Positions 1-7,286 of a stretch of DNA of 64,000 bases are shown in pieces. The number at the start of each line of letters is the position of its first letter. Position 1 is the stretch's first letter. A model generated the notes under the pieces. The model was not told the origin of the DNA, ran no database searches, and saw only the letters and a list, made by a program, of their open reading frames with translations. The translations under genes were made by a program, and so were the position numbers. The stretch is taken from the NCBI RefSeq assembly GCF_900143695.1, contig NZ_FRFE01000003.1:186001-250000 (forward strand), in the 5' to 3' direction. Origin of the DNA: Desulfopila aestuarii DSM 18488 (GTDB lineage Bacteria; Desulfobacterota; Desulfobulbia; Desulfobulbales; Desulfocapsaceae).

Positions 1-2
1 CC

Positions 3-113
3 ATGGCCTATGCCGGAGAACAGATAAAACGACGCAAGACTGGAGAAAAGCTCGACAAATCACTCTTTATCGAGGAAATGATAATCGCATGGCTTGAGCA
101 AAACCCGCGCTAG
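3..113 (+). CDS. C-terminal end of an unidentified protein (5' cut by window)
   Basis: An open frame runs in from the window edge and ends at a TAG at 111-113. The visible 36 residues, counted from the ATG at position 3, are charged and end in a short amphipathic stretch (IEEMIIAWLEQNPR). That ATG may be internal rather than the true start. I recognise no family. It reads in the same direction as the pRiA4b ORF-3-like gene 93 bp downstream. Confidence 0.3.
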   Translation: MAYAGEQIKRRKTGEKLDKSLFIEEMIIAWLEQNPR

Positions 114-205
114 CAACAACAGGAGAGGCAACACAGCGACATTGCAGTCCAGTTGAGCAAGCGACCCCAATTCACGGCGTCAATTCACCTTCGAAGGAGG
201 CACCA

Positions 206-823
206 GTGACAGTAATCAAGCATGATTTTCAACGCAAAAGACAAAGCACCGACCCGGCAGAGAAGGAAAAGAAAAAGATTCCGGGTTTCCAGCTTCGTAT
301 TGAACTCAGCTACTCGTCACCGCCCATCTGGCGCACAGTCAATCTCCCGGGCACCCTTTCGCTGGCCACATTCCATACCATCATTCAACACTGTTTTGGC
401 TGGCAGGATGAAGCTACCTACCGTTTTCTGGTGGGCAAAATATTCTATAGCCCCGAACAGACCGGCGTCACAGGCAGCTCCCGCAGCAGCTCAGCCACCA
501 AGTTGCATGAACTTGAAAAGCAGATGGGCTTTATTTTCAGTTATCTGTATGACGGTGGTTGTGGATGGGAATGTGAAATAACCCTCGAACACCTCTTCCC
601 CGATACAGCCGAGATCCCGCATCCGATCATCGTGGACGGAGAGAGGGCCTGCCCACCTCCGGTTATAGAAGATATCCATGAATACCAGGAGTTGCTGGGG
701 ACTCTGGCAGGAACCGAAATCAATCGTGACAGAGTCCTGACCAAAAGTGGCATATCGCCTTCTTTTGACCCAGCATCTTTTGATGCTGCCGCAATCAACA
801 ATAGCATACGAGAGATGAGCTGA
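206..823 (+). CDS. Plasmid pRiA4b ORF-3-like family protein
   Basis: A 205-residue soluble protein of the pRiA4b ORF-3-like family (PF07929). The family signature starts near residue 27 (FQLRIELSYSSPPIWRTV) and includes the FHTIIQHCFGW segment and a YDGGCGWECEI segment near residue 112. The start is a GTG at 206, supported by an AAGGAGG ribosome binding site five bases upstream. Members are common in bacterial chromosomes and are often found near mobile or plasmid genes, but their biochemical role is not established. No catalytic motif is obvious. The N-terminal 25 residues are Lys/Arg-rich. Assignment to the family is firm; function is unknown. Confidence 0.85.
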   Translation: MTVIKHDFQRKRQSTDPAEKEKKKIPGFQLRIELSYSSPPIWRTVNLPGTLSLATFHTIIQHCFGWQDEATYRFLVGKIFYSPEQTGVTGSSRSSSATKLHELEKQMGFIFSYLYDGGCGWECEITLEHLFPDTAEIPHPIIVDGERACPPPVIEDIHEYQELLGTLAGTEINRDRVLTKSGISPSFDPASFDAAAINNSIREMS

Positions 824-868
824 AGATCTTCACAGCTTCGGCCATCCGCTCAATAGGAGAACACAACC

Positions 869-1528
869 ATGCCCCTCTTGCCTTCCCTCGAACATGAAAC
901 CGGGCCGACCCCTGATGCGGCCGTCATCTGGCTGCACGGCCTTGGTGCCGACGGACACGACTTTGCGCCGATCGTTCCGCAGCTGCATTTGCCACCAAAG
1001 CCAGGGATCCGCTTTATCTTTCCGCACGCACCGGCAATCCCCGTGACCGTCAACGGCGGCTACGTCATGCCGGCCTGGTATGATATCTATGAAATGGATA
1101 TCGATCGAACAGTCGACTCCGACCAGCTCCTCGCCTCAGCCACGGCTGTAGAAAAACTGATTGAACGTGAGTTGGAACGTGGTATCGCGAGCAGCAGGAT
1201 CATCCTGGCCGGTTTTTCCCAAGGTGGAGCAGTCGCCTACCAGGCCGGTCTCAGCTCAACCAGACCGCTTGCCGGTCTCTTGGCAATGTCCACCTATTTT
1301 GCCACTAGCGATTCCATCACCCTCGCCGAGGCCAACAGCTCGATTCCGATCGAAATCCATCATGGCAAATTCGATCCGGTGGTTCCGGAACATCTTGGCA
1401 AGACGGCCGAGCAGTTTCTGGTCGCAAAAGGCTATTCCGTCAACTATCGGTCATACCCGATGGAACATAACGTCTGCCCGGAGCAGATTGCAGACATCTC
1501 CAGCTGGATTCGAAATATTCTTCTATAA
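869..1528 (+). CDS. Phospholipase/carboxylesterase family alpha/beta-hydrolase
   Basis: A 219-residue cytosolic hydrolase of the acyl-protein thioesterase/carboxylesterase family (PF02230), which cleaves short-chain esters or acyl thioesters. The start region has WLHGLGADGHDFAPI (oxyanion side). The nucleophile elbow GFSQGG places the catalytic Ser at about 117. An Asp follows at about 169 (GKFDPVV), and the catalytic His is at about 200 (YPMEHNV). Length is typical of the family. The ATG at 869 follows an AGGAGA motif. It lies 45 bp after the upstream gene and could be cotranscribed with it. It converges with a small membrane-protein gene, only 28 bp between stop codons. The natural substrate cannot be read from sequence. 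Confidence 0.9.
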   Translation: MPLLPSLEHETGPTPDAAVIWLHGLGADGHDFAPIVPQLHLPPKPGIRFIFPHAPAIPVTVNGGYVMPAWYDIYEMDIDRTVDSDQLLASATAVEKLIERELERGIASSRIILAGFSQGGAVAYQAGLSSTRPLAGLLAMSTYFATSDSITLAEANSSIPIEIHHGKFDPVVPEHLGKTAEQFLVAKGYSVNYRSYPMEHNVCPEQIADISSWIRNILL

Positions 1529-1556
1529 GTTGCCAAATCCGGGCAAGCAACCAATT

Positions 1557-1838
1557 TTATCGCCCAGCCAACTGATAGATGAGATAGATCCCACCACTTA
1601 AAGCCAGCGCCAGGAGATACACTTGATAGGTAAAGAATGAGAGAAAGAAGGTCCGTGCCAATACACTCAACCGGTTGTCGATACTGGCCGTTCCCTGCTT
1701 GACCCGGAGCTCATTGCCACGCAGCTGCCCTACAGCTTTTTTCCGGTAGAAGATCGATGTCCAGCTGGCCAGCAAACCATAACTGGCGGCGATGAGCAGA
1801 AAGCAGAAGAAAAAGAGTTCAAAAAAACTCGGCTGCAT
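1557..1838 (-). CDS. Small two-helix membrane protein, unknown function
   Basis: A 93-residue protein with two hydrophobic segments, one near the N-terminus (FFELFFFCFLLIAASYGLL) and one near the C-terminus (LALALSGGIYLIYQL), separated by a basic loop. The frame stays open to 1907. I place the start at the ATG ending at 1838 because a GGGAGG ribosome binding site sits five bases upstream of it, and the extra 23 residues upstream are not membrane-like. I recognise no family. It converges on the alpha/beta-hydrolase gene. Being a real gene is likely; any function would be a guess. Confidence 0.6.
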   Translation of the reverse strand: MQPSFFELFFFCFLLIAASYGLLASWTSIFYRKKAVGQLRGNELRVKQGTASIDNRLSVLARTFFLSFFTYQVYLLALALSGGIYLIYQLAGR

Positions 1839-2072
1839 ATGACCTCCCTGCAATTTGTCCTGTTTTGACTTTGGCCATACCAATGCTATACTGAAAATGT
1901 GACGCATTTTCAGCTTATTCTATCTTTGCCATCACGACCACACCATTTTATGTATTCTGCCAAAAGATATATTACCATCGTTTCAGCTTCGCACCCGTCT
2001 TCGCTAACGTACGCCCACAGTGGAGACTTTTGCAGATTCCCCGGCGAAAACAGGAAAAGGAGGCTTTAGCCT

Positions 2073-3161
2073 ATGTTCCAACCACGATGCTTACCCATCC
2101 TCATAGGCAGTCTTCCGTTGCAAGACCACACCGAGGCAGCAGAGATGATTTTGAAATACACCCCTGAAATCCCTCTATGGCCACAGTTGCCCAAAAGAAA
2201 CAAAGAAGGCATGGTCCGTCAGTTTCTCACAGGTTTTCCAGGATTGATAGACGAGGGAAAACGTTTCTGGATCGATACCGACTCTGAGGATTTCGCTGAT
2301 GAAATGACCAGCTTCTACGAAGAGTATCTGCTAGCCGAATCAGACGCCGGTCTGCTTAAGACCTCTCGCTTTGCACTCGGCGCCGACAGTGCTGCAGGCT
2401 TTGCCGCTTTTCTCGATATCCTTATCAGCCGCAACCAAAGCACCGTCACCCTCAAAGGCCAGATCACCGGGCCGGTCACCACCGGTATCGGCACCAAAGA
2501 CCGACATGGCAACTCGATCTTTTACAACGACAACCTTCGCGACATGCTGATTAAGCTCTTATCCCTTAAAGCAAGCTGGCAGGTCATGGAATTGCGAAAC
2601 CATACCGGTACAGCCGCGCCCATCATATTTATTGACGAACCTGGTATGGTGAGCTTTGGTTCGAGTTCCTTCGCCGGCGTTTCGAGGGAAATGGTAACCA
2701 GTGCCGTGGGCGAGGTGATCGAGGCGATCCAGAAAACTGGCGGCCTTGCCGGAGTGCATATCTGTGCCAATGGAGACTGGGGTCCGGCATTGGACTCTGG
2801 CGCGGATATTCTCAGCTTTGACGCCTATAGCTATTTCAACAATATCGCGCTCTACACTGCAGAGCTCACCACCTTCCTCAAGCGTGGCGGCATCCTGGCC
2901 TGGGGAATTATTCCAACCGGCGACCCCCTCATTGTTTCTGAAGAAAACAGTGACAGCCTGTTTGCAAAATGGCTCGACCAACTTGAAACCCTTACAACAC
3001 TAGGCTTCACTAAACAGCGCATCATGGAGCAGACCCTGATCGCTCCAGCCTGCGGGACTGGTTCGTTGACACTGGAACTTGCTGGCAAGGTGCTACAGAT
3101 GAACAGGGATGTCGCCGCCAAATGCCAGGACCACCTCCGCCAATACAGCAGGGGTTCTTGA
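2073..3161 (+). CDS. Core-MetE-like (UROD/MetE superfamily) protein
   Basis: A 362-residue TIM-barrel protein of the cobalamin-independent methionine synthase C-terminal/UROD superfamily. It matches only the catalytic half of MetE (which is about 750 residues). The zinc/homocysteine site is visible: His229 and Cys231 in VHICANGDW, then Cys327 in APACGTGSL, at spacing comparable with MetE. IDEP near 187-190 is the acidic barrel motif. Core-MetE proteins of anaerobes make methionine with a methyl-corrinoid protein rather than methyl-folate, so this may be a folate-independent methionine synthase or another methyltransferase. The ATG at 2073 follows AAGGAGG at a nine-base spacing. No corrinoid-protein gene lies next to it. 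Superfamily certain, reaction uncertain. Confidence 0.75.
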   Translation: MFQPRCLPILIGSLPLQDHTEAAEMILKYTPEIPLWPQLPKRNKEGMVRQFLTGFPGLIDEGKRFWIDTDSEDFADEMTSFYEEYLLAESDAGLLKTSRFALGADSAAGFAAFLDILISRNQSTVTLKGQITGPVTTGIGTKDRHGNSIFYNDNLRDMLIKLLSLKASWQVMELRNHTGTAAPIIFIDEPGMVSFGSSSFAGVSREMVTSAVGEVIEAIQKTGGLAGVHICANGDWGPALDSGADILSFDAYSYFNNIALYTAELTTFLKRGGILAWGIIPTGDPLIVSEENSDSLFAKWLDQLETLTTLGFTKQRIMEQTLIAPACGTGSLTLELAGKVLQMNRDVAAKCQDHLRQYSRGS

Positions 3162-3600
3162 AAATCTCCCGCTCTATTTTCAGGTAACCGACTTCAATGA
3201 TCACGTTGTTATTTCAAAGATCGAAAGATTGGCCAGCCTGATAATATCCATGCATCTTTCCTTGTTTCTTCCACACAACTTGAAAGGCATGAAGAAAAAT
3301 CATTGCCGAACAAATACAATATGTTAGAAATTCGAGTTATCTTCCAACCGTTTTATTGCTGCCATTTTCCTCCAAAGAAATAATATTCTCCACATTCAAA
3401 TCGTAATATTTTTATTGCACCGGAAAAAAACTATATTATTATTTCCTCATATTTACTTTCTTTTTTTATAAAGGTTTCATAGAATACGTTGAGTTGGCTA
3501 TGTACATCATGGTTTTTTCTTGACTGCCACGATCTTTCATAGCGACAAATACACTTTTATGACCTCAACATTCACCCAAAAACATTATAAGGATATCTCA
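3162..3600. other. AT-rich gene-free stretch upstream of the H-NS-like gene
   Basis: No credible gene. The stretch is markedly richer in A/T than its surroundings, especially 3300-3500, and contains runs of A and T. The only recognisable element is a promoter-like pair at 3415-3442. No transcription terminator for the preceding gene is evident. Confidence 0.5.
3415..3442 (+). promoter_or_regulatory. Candidate sigma-70 promoter of the H-NS-like gene
   Basis: TTGCAC at 3415-3420 and TATTAT at 3437-3442 are separated by 16 bases and match the -35/-10 consensus at 4/6 and 5/6 positions. They lie in A/T-rich DNA about 160 bp before the start codon at 3601. H-NS proteins usually bind and repress such DNA, so autoregulation is plausible. 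Confidence 0.4.
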
Positions 3601-3993
3601 ATGGAAGATTTTGTAGAAATTGTCGGTCACGTTCGTCGGTTCAAAAAAGCAACAAAAAGCCTCAGCATTGAGGAGCTTGTTGAAGTAAAAGCCAAATTGG
3701 AAAAGATTATTGAGGATCGTATTGCCGCTGCTGAAAAGGAAAAACTGAAAAACGCAGAGAAAATTGAAAAGATTGAAAAGATCCGTGCCATGATGGCTGC
3801 AGAAGGCATCGAACCAAGTGAGCTTGTCACAGAGGCACCGGTAAAAAAGGGAAAACGAGCTCCCCGGCCTGCCAAATATGCAATTACCGATGCGAACGGA
3901 AAAAAGACTACCTGGACCGGCCAGGGTCGTATGCCTAACGTATTCAAGGCGAGAGTTGATGCTGGCGAATCAATTGACAAATTCCTGATATAA
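3601..3993 (+). CDS. H-NS histone-like nucleoid protein family
   Basis: A 130-residue protein with the two-part H-NS layout. Residues 1-65 form a charged coiled-coil oligomerisation region (LSIEELVEVKAKLEKIIEDR), followed by a basic linker (KKGKRAPRP). The DNA-binding segment is TWTGQGRMP (104-112), matching the TWTGxGRxP minor-groove hook of the family. The frame is open upstream to 3520, but an AAGGAT ribosome binding site six bases before the ATG at 3601 favours this start. Family members coat AT-rich, often foreign, DNA and silence it. The gene is monocistronic, between an AT-rich leader and a hairpin terminator. Confidence 0.88.
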   Translation: MEDFVEIVGHVRRFKKATKSLSIEELVEVKAKLEKIIEDRIAAAEKEKLKNAEKIEKIEKIRAMMAAEGIEPSELVTEAPVKKGKRAPRPAKYAITDANGKKTTWTGQGRMPNVFKARVDAGESIDKFLI

Positions 3994-4011
3994 TTCGTTA
4001 CACTTTCCATC

Positions 4012-4060
4012 AATATCAGGTGGAGCATATCTGGCTTTTTGCCCCACCTGATATTTCTTT
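4012..4060 (+). terminator. Terminator-like inverted repeat after the H-NS-like gene
   Basis: A perfect 12-bp inverted repeat (AATATCAGGTGG at 4012-4023 with its complement at 4044-4055) with a 20-base loop, followed by a short T-rich tail. It lies 18 bp after the stop codon. The loop is longer than usual for an intrinsic terminator. Confidence 0.55.
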
Positions 4061-4576
4061 ACTCCTGTTTTCATCTTCTTTTTCAAACGAGCAATTACCG
4101 AAAACCCTCGTATATCGGCCTTTGCTTTTTCTCCTTTCAGCATAATCCACCACTTCTTTTCCTGTTCGTATCAACACCATTTTCATGCCATTGCCATCGC
4201 CTTCGCGCTGATAGTGGCGCGGCTTATTAGCTTATCAGGAATATTAGCCAGACGTTCTGTTTTACAGATATCGTCAAAGGACTGGTGCGCTCAGTGCTCA
4301 TAGTTAAATAGACAACAATTCCGAAATCGCATTCCAAATCCATAGCCAAGAAAATGTTAAACATGATAAGCGCGACACGGAAAAACTTATCAGTTCCCAG
4401 CTGCACATTTAAAATATTATTTTCCATGTGATGTGTTGATATTCTCAAACTTTTCATGAACATCAACTCTTTTTTTGTATCCTTTTCCTGACTTCTACGT
4501 CTTCAAAATTAAGAGAACAGCAACCATGCAGCGATGTAGCTGCCTGAACCTAAGCAACATTTCACAGGAGGATACA
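4061..4576. other. Gene-free stretch between H-NS-like and secreted-protein genes
   Basis: No gene I can support. A 79-codon minus-strand frame at 4227-4466 has no ribosome binding site and no recognisable family. The region is A/T-rich, and the final 100 bases hold the leader of the secreted-protein gene. Confidence 0.45.
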
Positions 4577-5125
4577 ATGAAATCAGTCACCCTTATTTGT
4601 CATGCAGTTGTCGGGGCCATCATTTTTTCGGCCGCAGCTGGCGGTGCCGCAGATAAGCAGCAGGACAGGTTACAACTACACATCGACGATCCGCAGTACC
4701 TGCAGGATCAGGATCAGGATAGATTGCGAATTCATCAAGATGAACCGCAATACAACCAACTACGGCTGCGTGAAGGAAATCCGATCTACGGCGCCGAGTT
4801 AATGACAGAAGATGAGCTGACTGAATACCAAAACCAATATCAGAAGCTGCAGACAGCAGAGGAGCAAAACCGTTTTGAAAACCAACATCGGCTGCTGATC
4901 AAGACCCGGGCCCAGGCGGAGGGCGTCGATATCCCAACAGAAACTGCAGCACAGGTGCAAAACAAGGCTGGTGCTGCAGTGCACAATCAGACTTCAAGGT
5001 CTACTATGTCAGGTAATGGCAATAGCGGCAGCGCAGGAGGAGGCCAGGGAGGCAACAGCCAATCGAGTGGAGGAGGTGCGGGCTCCGGTAATGGTGGTGG
5101 CGGTGGAGGTGGAAGCAAGAGATAA
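4577..5125 (+). CDS. Secreted glycine-rich protein with Asp/Glu-Pro-Gln-Tyr repeats
   Basis: A 182-residue exported protein. Residues 1-25 form a Sec signal peptide with a hydrophobic core and an Ala-Gly-Gly-Ala-Ala cleavage region. Two similar repeats follow (DRLQLHIDDPQY and DRLRIHQDEPQY), then NPIYGAELMTEDELTEYQ. That segment resembles a small-protein motif (IYGxxLMTxxExxxY) found in many proteobacterial periplasmic proteins, here continuing to GVDIP at about 120. Residues 144-182 are almost entirely Gly, Ser and Asn. The frame is open from 4475, but AGGAGG just before the ATG at 4577 and the signal peptide fix the start. Function unknown; the tail may be disordered or adhesive. Confidence 0.75.
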   Translation: MKSVTLICHAVVGAIIFSAAAGGAADKQQDRLQLHIDDPQYLQDQDQDRLRIHQDEPQYNQLRLREGNPIYGAELMTEDELTEYQNQYQKLQTAEEQNRFENQHRLLIKTRAQAEGVDIPTETAAQVQNKAGAAVHNQTSRSTMSGNGNSGSAGGGQGGNSQSSGGGAGSGNGGGGGGGSKR

Positions 5126-5170
5126 TCCATCTATGCCGCTGGTGATATTCACCTTTTGAAAATCATCGCA

Positions 5171-5205
5171 GGACCCGACATCTACCAGTGCAATTTGCCG
5201 GGTCC
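5171..5205. terminator. Inverted repeat between convergent genes
   Basis: GGACCCG at 5171-5177 pairs with CGGGTCC at 5199-5205 around a 21-base loop. It sits in the 117-bp space where the secreted-protein gene and the histidine kinase gene converge, so it may end transcription both ways. There is no T-run, which weakens the call. Confidence 0.35.
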
Positions 5206-5242
5206 AATATGCTCCCGCCTACATTCCATAAGCCGCTGACTT

Positions 5243-6931
5243 TCAATCAACCTGGCAAGCCTCGGTCAACAATGATGTATCCACACGTGACGACTCGTCC
5301 AGGACACTTCTGACAGTTTCGGCCAGCCGCACTTTACTGACAGGCTTTTCCATAAAAGCTCGAATACCCTGCCGTGACACTTTGATTTCGTCTACATCCC
5401 CATGAAAACCGTAACAAAGAATTACAGGAAGATCAGGTCGAACAGAAAATATGGTCCTGGCAAGTTGCTCCCCAGTCATCACCGGCATGGCTGCTTCAGT
5501 TATTACCAGATCAAATGTGTCAGGAGATGCGGTCACCCGTGTCAATGCCGGCAGACTATCACGACAAACATGCACTGAATAACCGAGACCTGTAAGGATT
5601 CTGGCTGTTACACCTGCCACCATTTCATCATTATCGACAATAAGAATGGACTCTGTCCCGGACGGTAAATCCCCTTTCTGACTATCCACATCTGGCCTGG
5701 CACTTACCACGGGAAGAGTGATAATAAACCGGGCGCCATGGGGCACAATGTTTTCAACCCTGACCCAACCACCATGGCTCTTCACGATGCCATGCACCTG
5801 GGCAAGCCCCATCCCCGTACCCACCCCAGGCTCTTTGGTGGTGAAAAACGGCTCAAATATTTTTCCAATCACTTCTTCTGGGATACCGGGCCCATTGTCG
5901 GCGACGATAAGACTCAGGTAGTGTCCGGGAACAAAATCAGAATAAGCATCGGCAAATGCAGTGGTGACGGTATGGCCTTTCAGGCCGATCTCCAATATCC
6001 CACCACTTCCCCGCATGGCATGCTCGGCATTGGCACAAAGATTCATGAGCAGCTGATGAATCTGGGTCGGATCACCATTTATTAACGAATCGTCTTCCAG
6101 CGATGCCCGAATTTCGACGCTATTGGGCAAGGCAGCCCGAACCAGCCCCATCACTTCCCGAACGACTGAGGCAACATTGACCAGCTGCGTTTTAGCTTCA
6201 CGACTGCGACTGAAGGTCAATATCTGCTGGACCAGATCCTTGGCCCGTAATCCAGCCTGGCGGACATGTCTCAGATCCTCGCGCACGACTTCGTTATCCC
6301 CCACGCGAAATGTTGCAAGTTCTGCATGGCCAATAATTGCTGTAAGAATATTATTGAAATCGTGGGCTATGCCCCCCGCCAGAGTGCCGATTGCCTCAAG
6401 CCTGTTGGCATTTTCCAGTTGACGACGTAACCGTTTTTCCACAGAACGGTCGATAACAAAACCCAGAGAGGACGATTGGCCGTTATACTCAATGAGCGAG
6501 ACCCGAGCTTCCACATCGAAATGACTGCCGTCCTTCCGGAGCCCCTTGGTGTCATAAATTTCAGGAACAGGCTTTCCGGCCGGTCGATCCTTGGCATATT
6601 GACGCTGACGCCGACGCTCGTCCGGCGTGTAGAGCTCTTCGACAAATCGCCCCACAATCTCATCTGCCGAGCTATAACCGAACATCTTTACATAGGTGTT
6701 GTTGACGTAAACAAACCGTCGGTTGCTGACCACGCAGATGCCCACGGGAGAAGAGGCCACGATCTGCCGTGCCTCGTCTTCTGCGCGCTGCAAGGTTTTC
6801 TCGTTTCGCCGTTGTCGCCAAAGGGCGAAAGCGAGTACTGCGATTATCGCACCCTGCAGCATGGCAACAGCCGCTAGCCAGTCTGGTTCGACCCAGCTGC
6901 CAGAAAATATATTTTGAACAATATTCAACAT
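5243..6931 (-). CDS. Hybrid sensor histidine kinase with degenerate receiver
   Basis: A 562-residue membrane-anchored kinase. One transmembrane helix at about 18-38 (LLxxxxF-like hydrophobic core after a short periplasmic tail) is followed by a PAS domain at 50-165 (SPVGICVVSNRRFVYVNN) and a HisKA domain with phospho-His190 (GGIAHDFNN). The HATPase has an N-box at about 297-305, ADNGPGIPEE at 344-353 and GTGMGLAQVH at 371-380. A C-terminal receiver spans 427-550. Its acidic pair (Asp433, Asp435) and Lys529 are present, but the phospho-acceptor Asp is Glu479 (VITEAAMP), and the usual Thr/Ser of the switch is replaced (LCYGF). No response regulator gene is adjacent. Signal unknown. Confidence 0.93.
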   Translation of the reverse strand: MLNIVQNIFSGSWVEPDWLAAVAMLQGAIIAVLAFALWRQRRNEKTLQRAEDEARQIVASSPVGICVVSNRRFVYVNNTYVKMFGYSSADEIVGRFVEELYTPDERRRQRQYAKDRPAGKPVPEIYDTKGLRKDGSHFDVEARVSLIEYNGQSSSLGFVIDRSVEKRLRRQLENANRLEAIGTLAGGIAHDFNNILTAIIGHAELATFRVGDNEVVREDLRHVRQAGLRAKDLVQQILTFSRSREAKTQLVNVASVVREVMGLVRAALPNSVEIRASLEDDSLINGDPTQIHQLLMNLCANAEHAMRGSGGILEIGLKGHTVTTAFADAYSDFVPGHYLSLIVADNGPGIPEEVIGKIFEPFFTTKEPGVGTGMGLAQVHGIVKSHGGWVRVENIVPHGARFIITLPVVSARPDVDSQKGDLPSGTESILIVDNDEMVAGVTARILTGLGYSVHVCRDSLPALTRVTASPDTFDLVITEAAMPVMTGEQLARTIFSVRPDLPVILCYGFHGDVDEIKVSRQGIRAFMEKPVSKVRLAETVRSVLDESSRVDTSLLTEACQVD

Positions 6932-6949
6932 AGCTGAAAATTATTTCTC

Positions 6950-6963
6950 GCGGATTAATCCGC
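6950..6963. repeat. 14-bp perfect palindrome upstream of the kinase gene
   Basis: GCGGATTAATCCGC is its own reverse complement. It begins 18 bp upstream of the kinase start codon, a position suited to a dimeric repressor or activator site. No matching regulator is identified in the window. Confidence 0.4.
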
Positions 6964-7286
6964 ATCAACGTGCCGCCCAATGGTACACACGATTTTCACA
7001 CGACAGAAACTATCGAAGGATTGGGAGTATAACTGCTTCAGAAAATCACACCACCATTTTTTCGCCAGAGACCCTAAAATCACAGATGTAATGTCATGGC
7101 TAAACTTTGGTGGGGTGATAGTTCGTGGAGATAAGGAAGGTAATAGAAAACGGATTGGAATCAATACCGCCGCTGCCAATTCATGGATTGCCGGCCTTTG
7201 CTGGACATCACCGCGAGAGGCCAGGCTGCCGGCATCCGACAGCCCAGCATTTCATATCCGCCGATTGACCAATGCTTAGGTGTTTA
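6964..7286. other. Gene-free stretch between malonyl-CoA decarboxylase and kinase genes
   Basis: No supported gene. A plus-strand frame at 6980-7279 lacks a ribosome binding site and family resemblance. No clear terminator follows the decarboxylase gene, whose stop is at the right-hand edge of this gap. Confidence 0.4.

Noticed and set aside
206-823. Mobile element suggested by the pRiA4b ORF-3-like protein
   Set aside because: No transposase, terminal inverted repeats or target duplications were seen nearby; the family is often chromosomal.
1908-2072. B12 riboswitch before the core-MetE-like gene
   Set aside because: No B12 box or aptamer core could be found in either orientation; only a short stem (AGGC-TTTA-GCCT) overlaps the ribosome binding site.
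4227-4466. 79-codon minus-strand frame
   Set aside because: No ribosome binding site, no recognisable family and lies in AT-rich DNA where such frames arise by chance.
6980-7279. 99-codon plus-strand frame between kinase and malonyl-CoA decarboxylase genes
   Set aside because: No ribosome binding site and composition unlike the neighbouring proteins.
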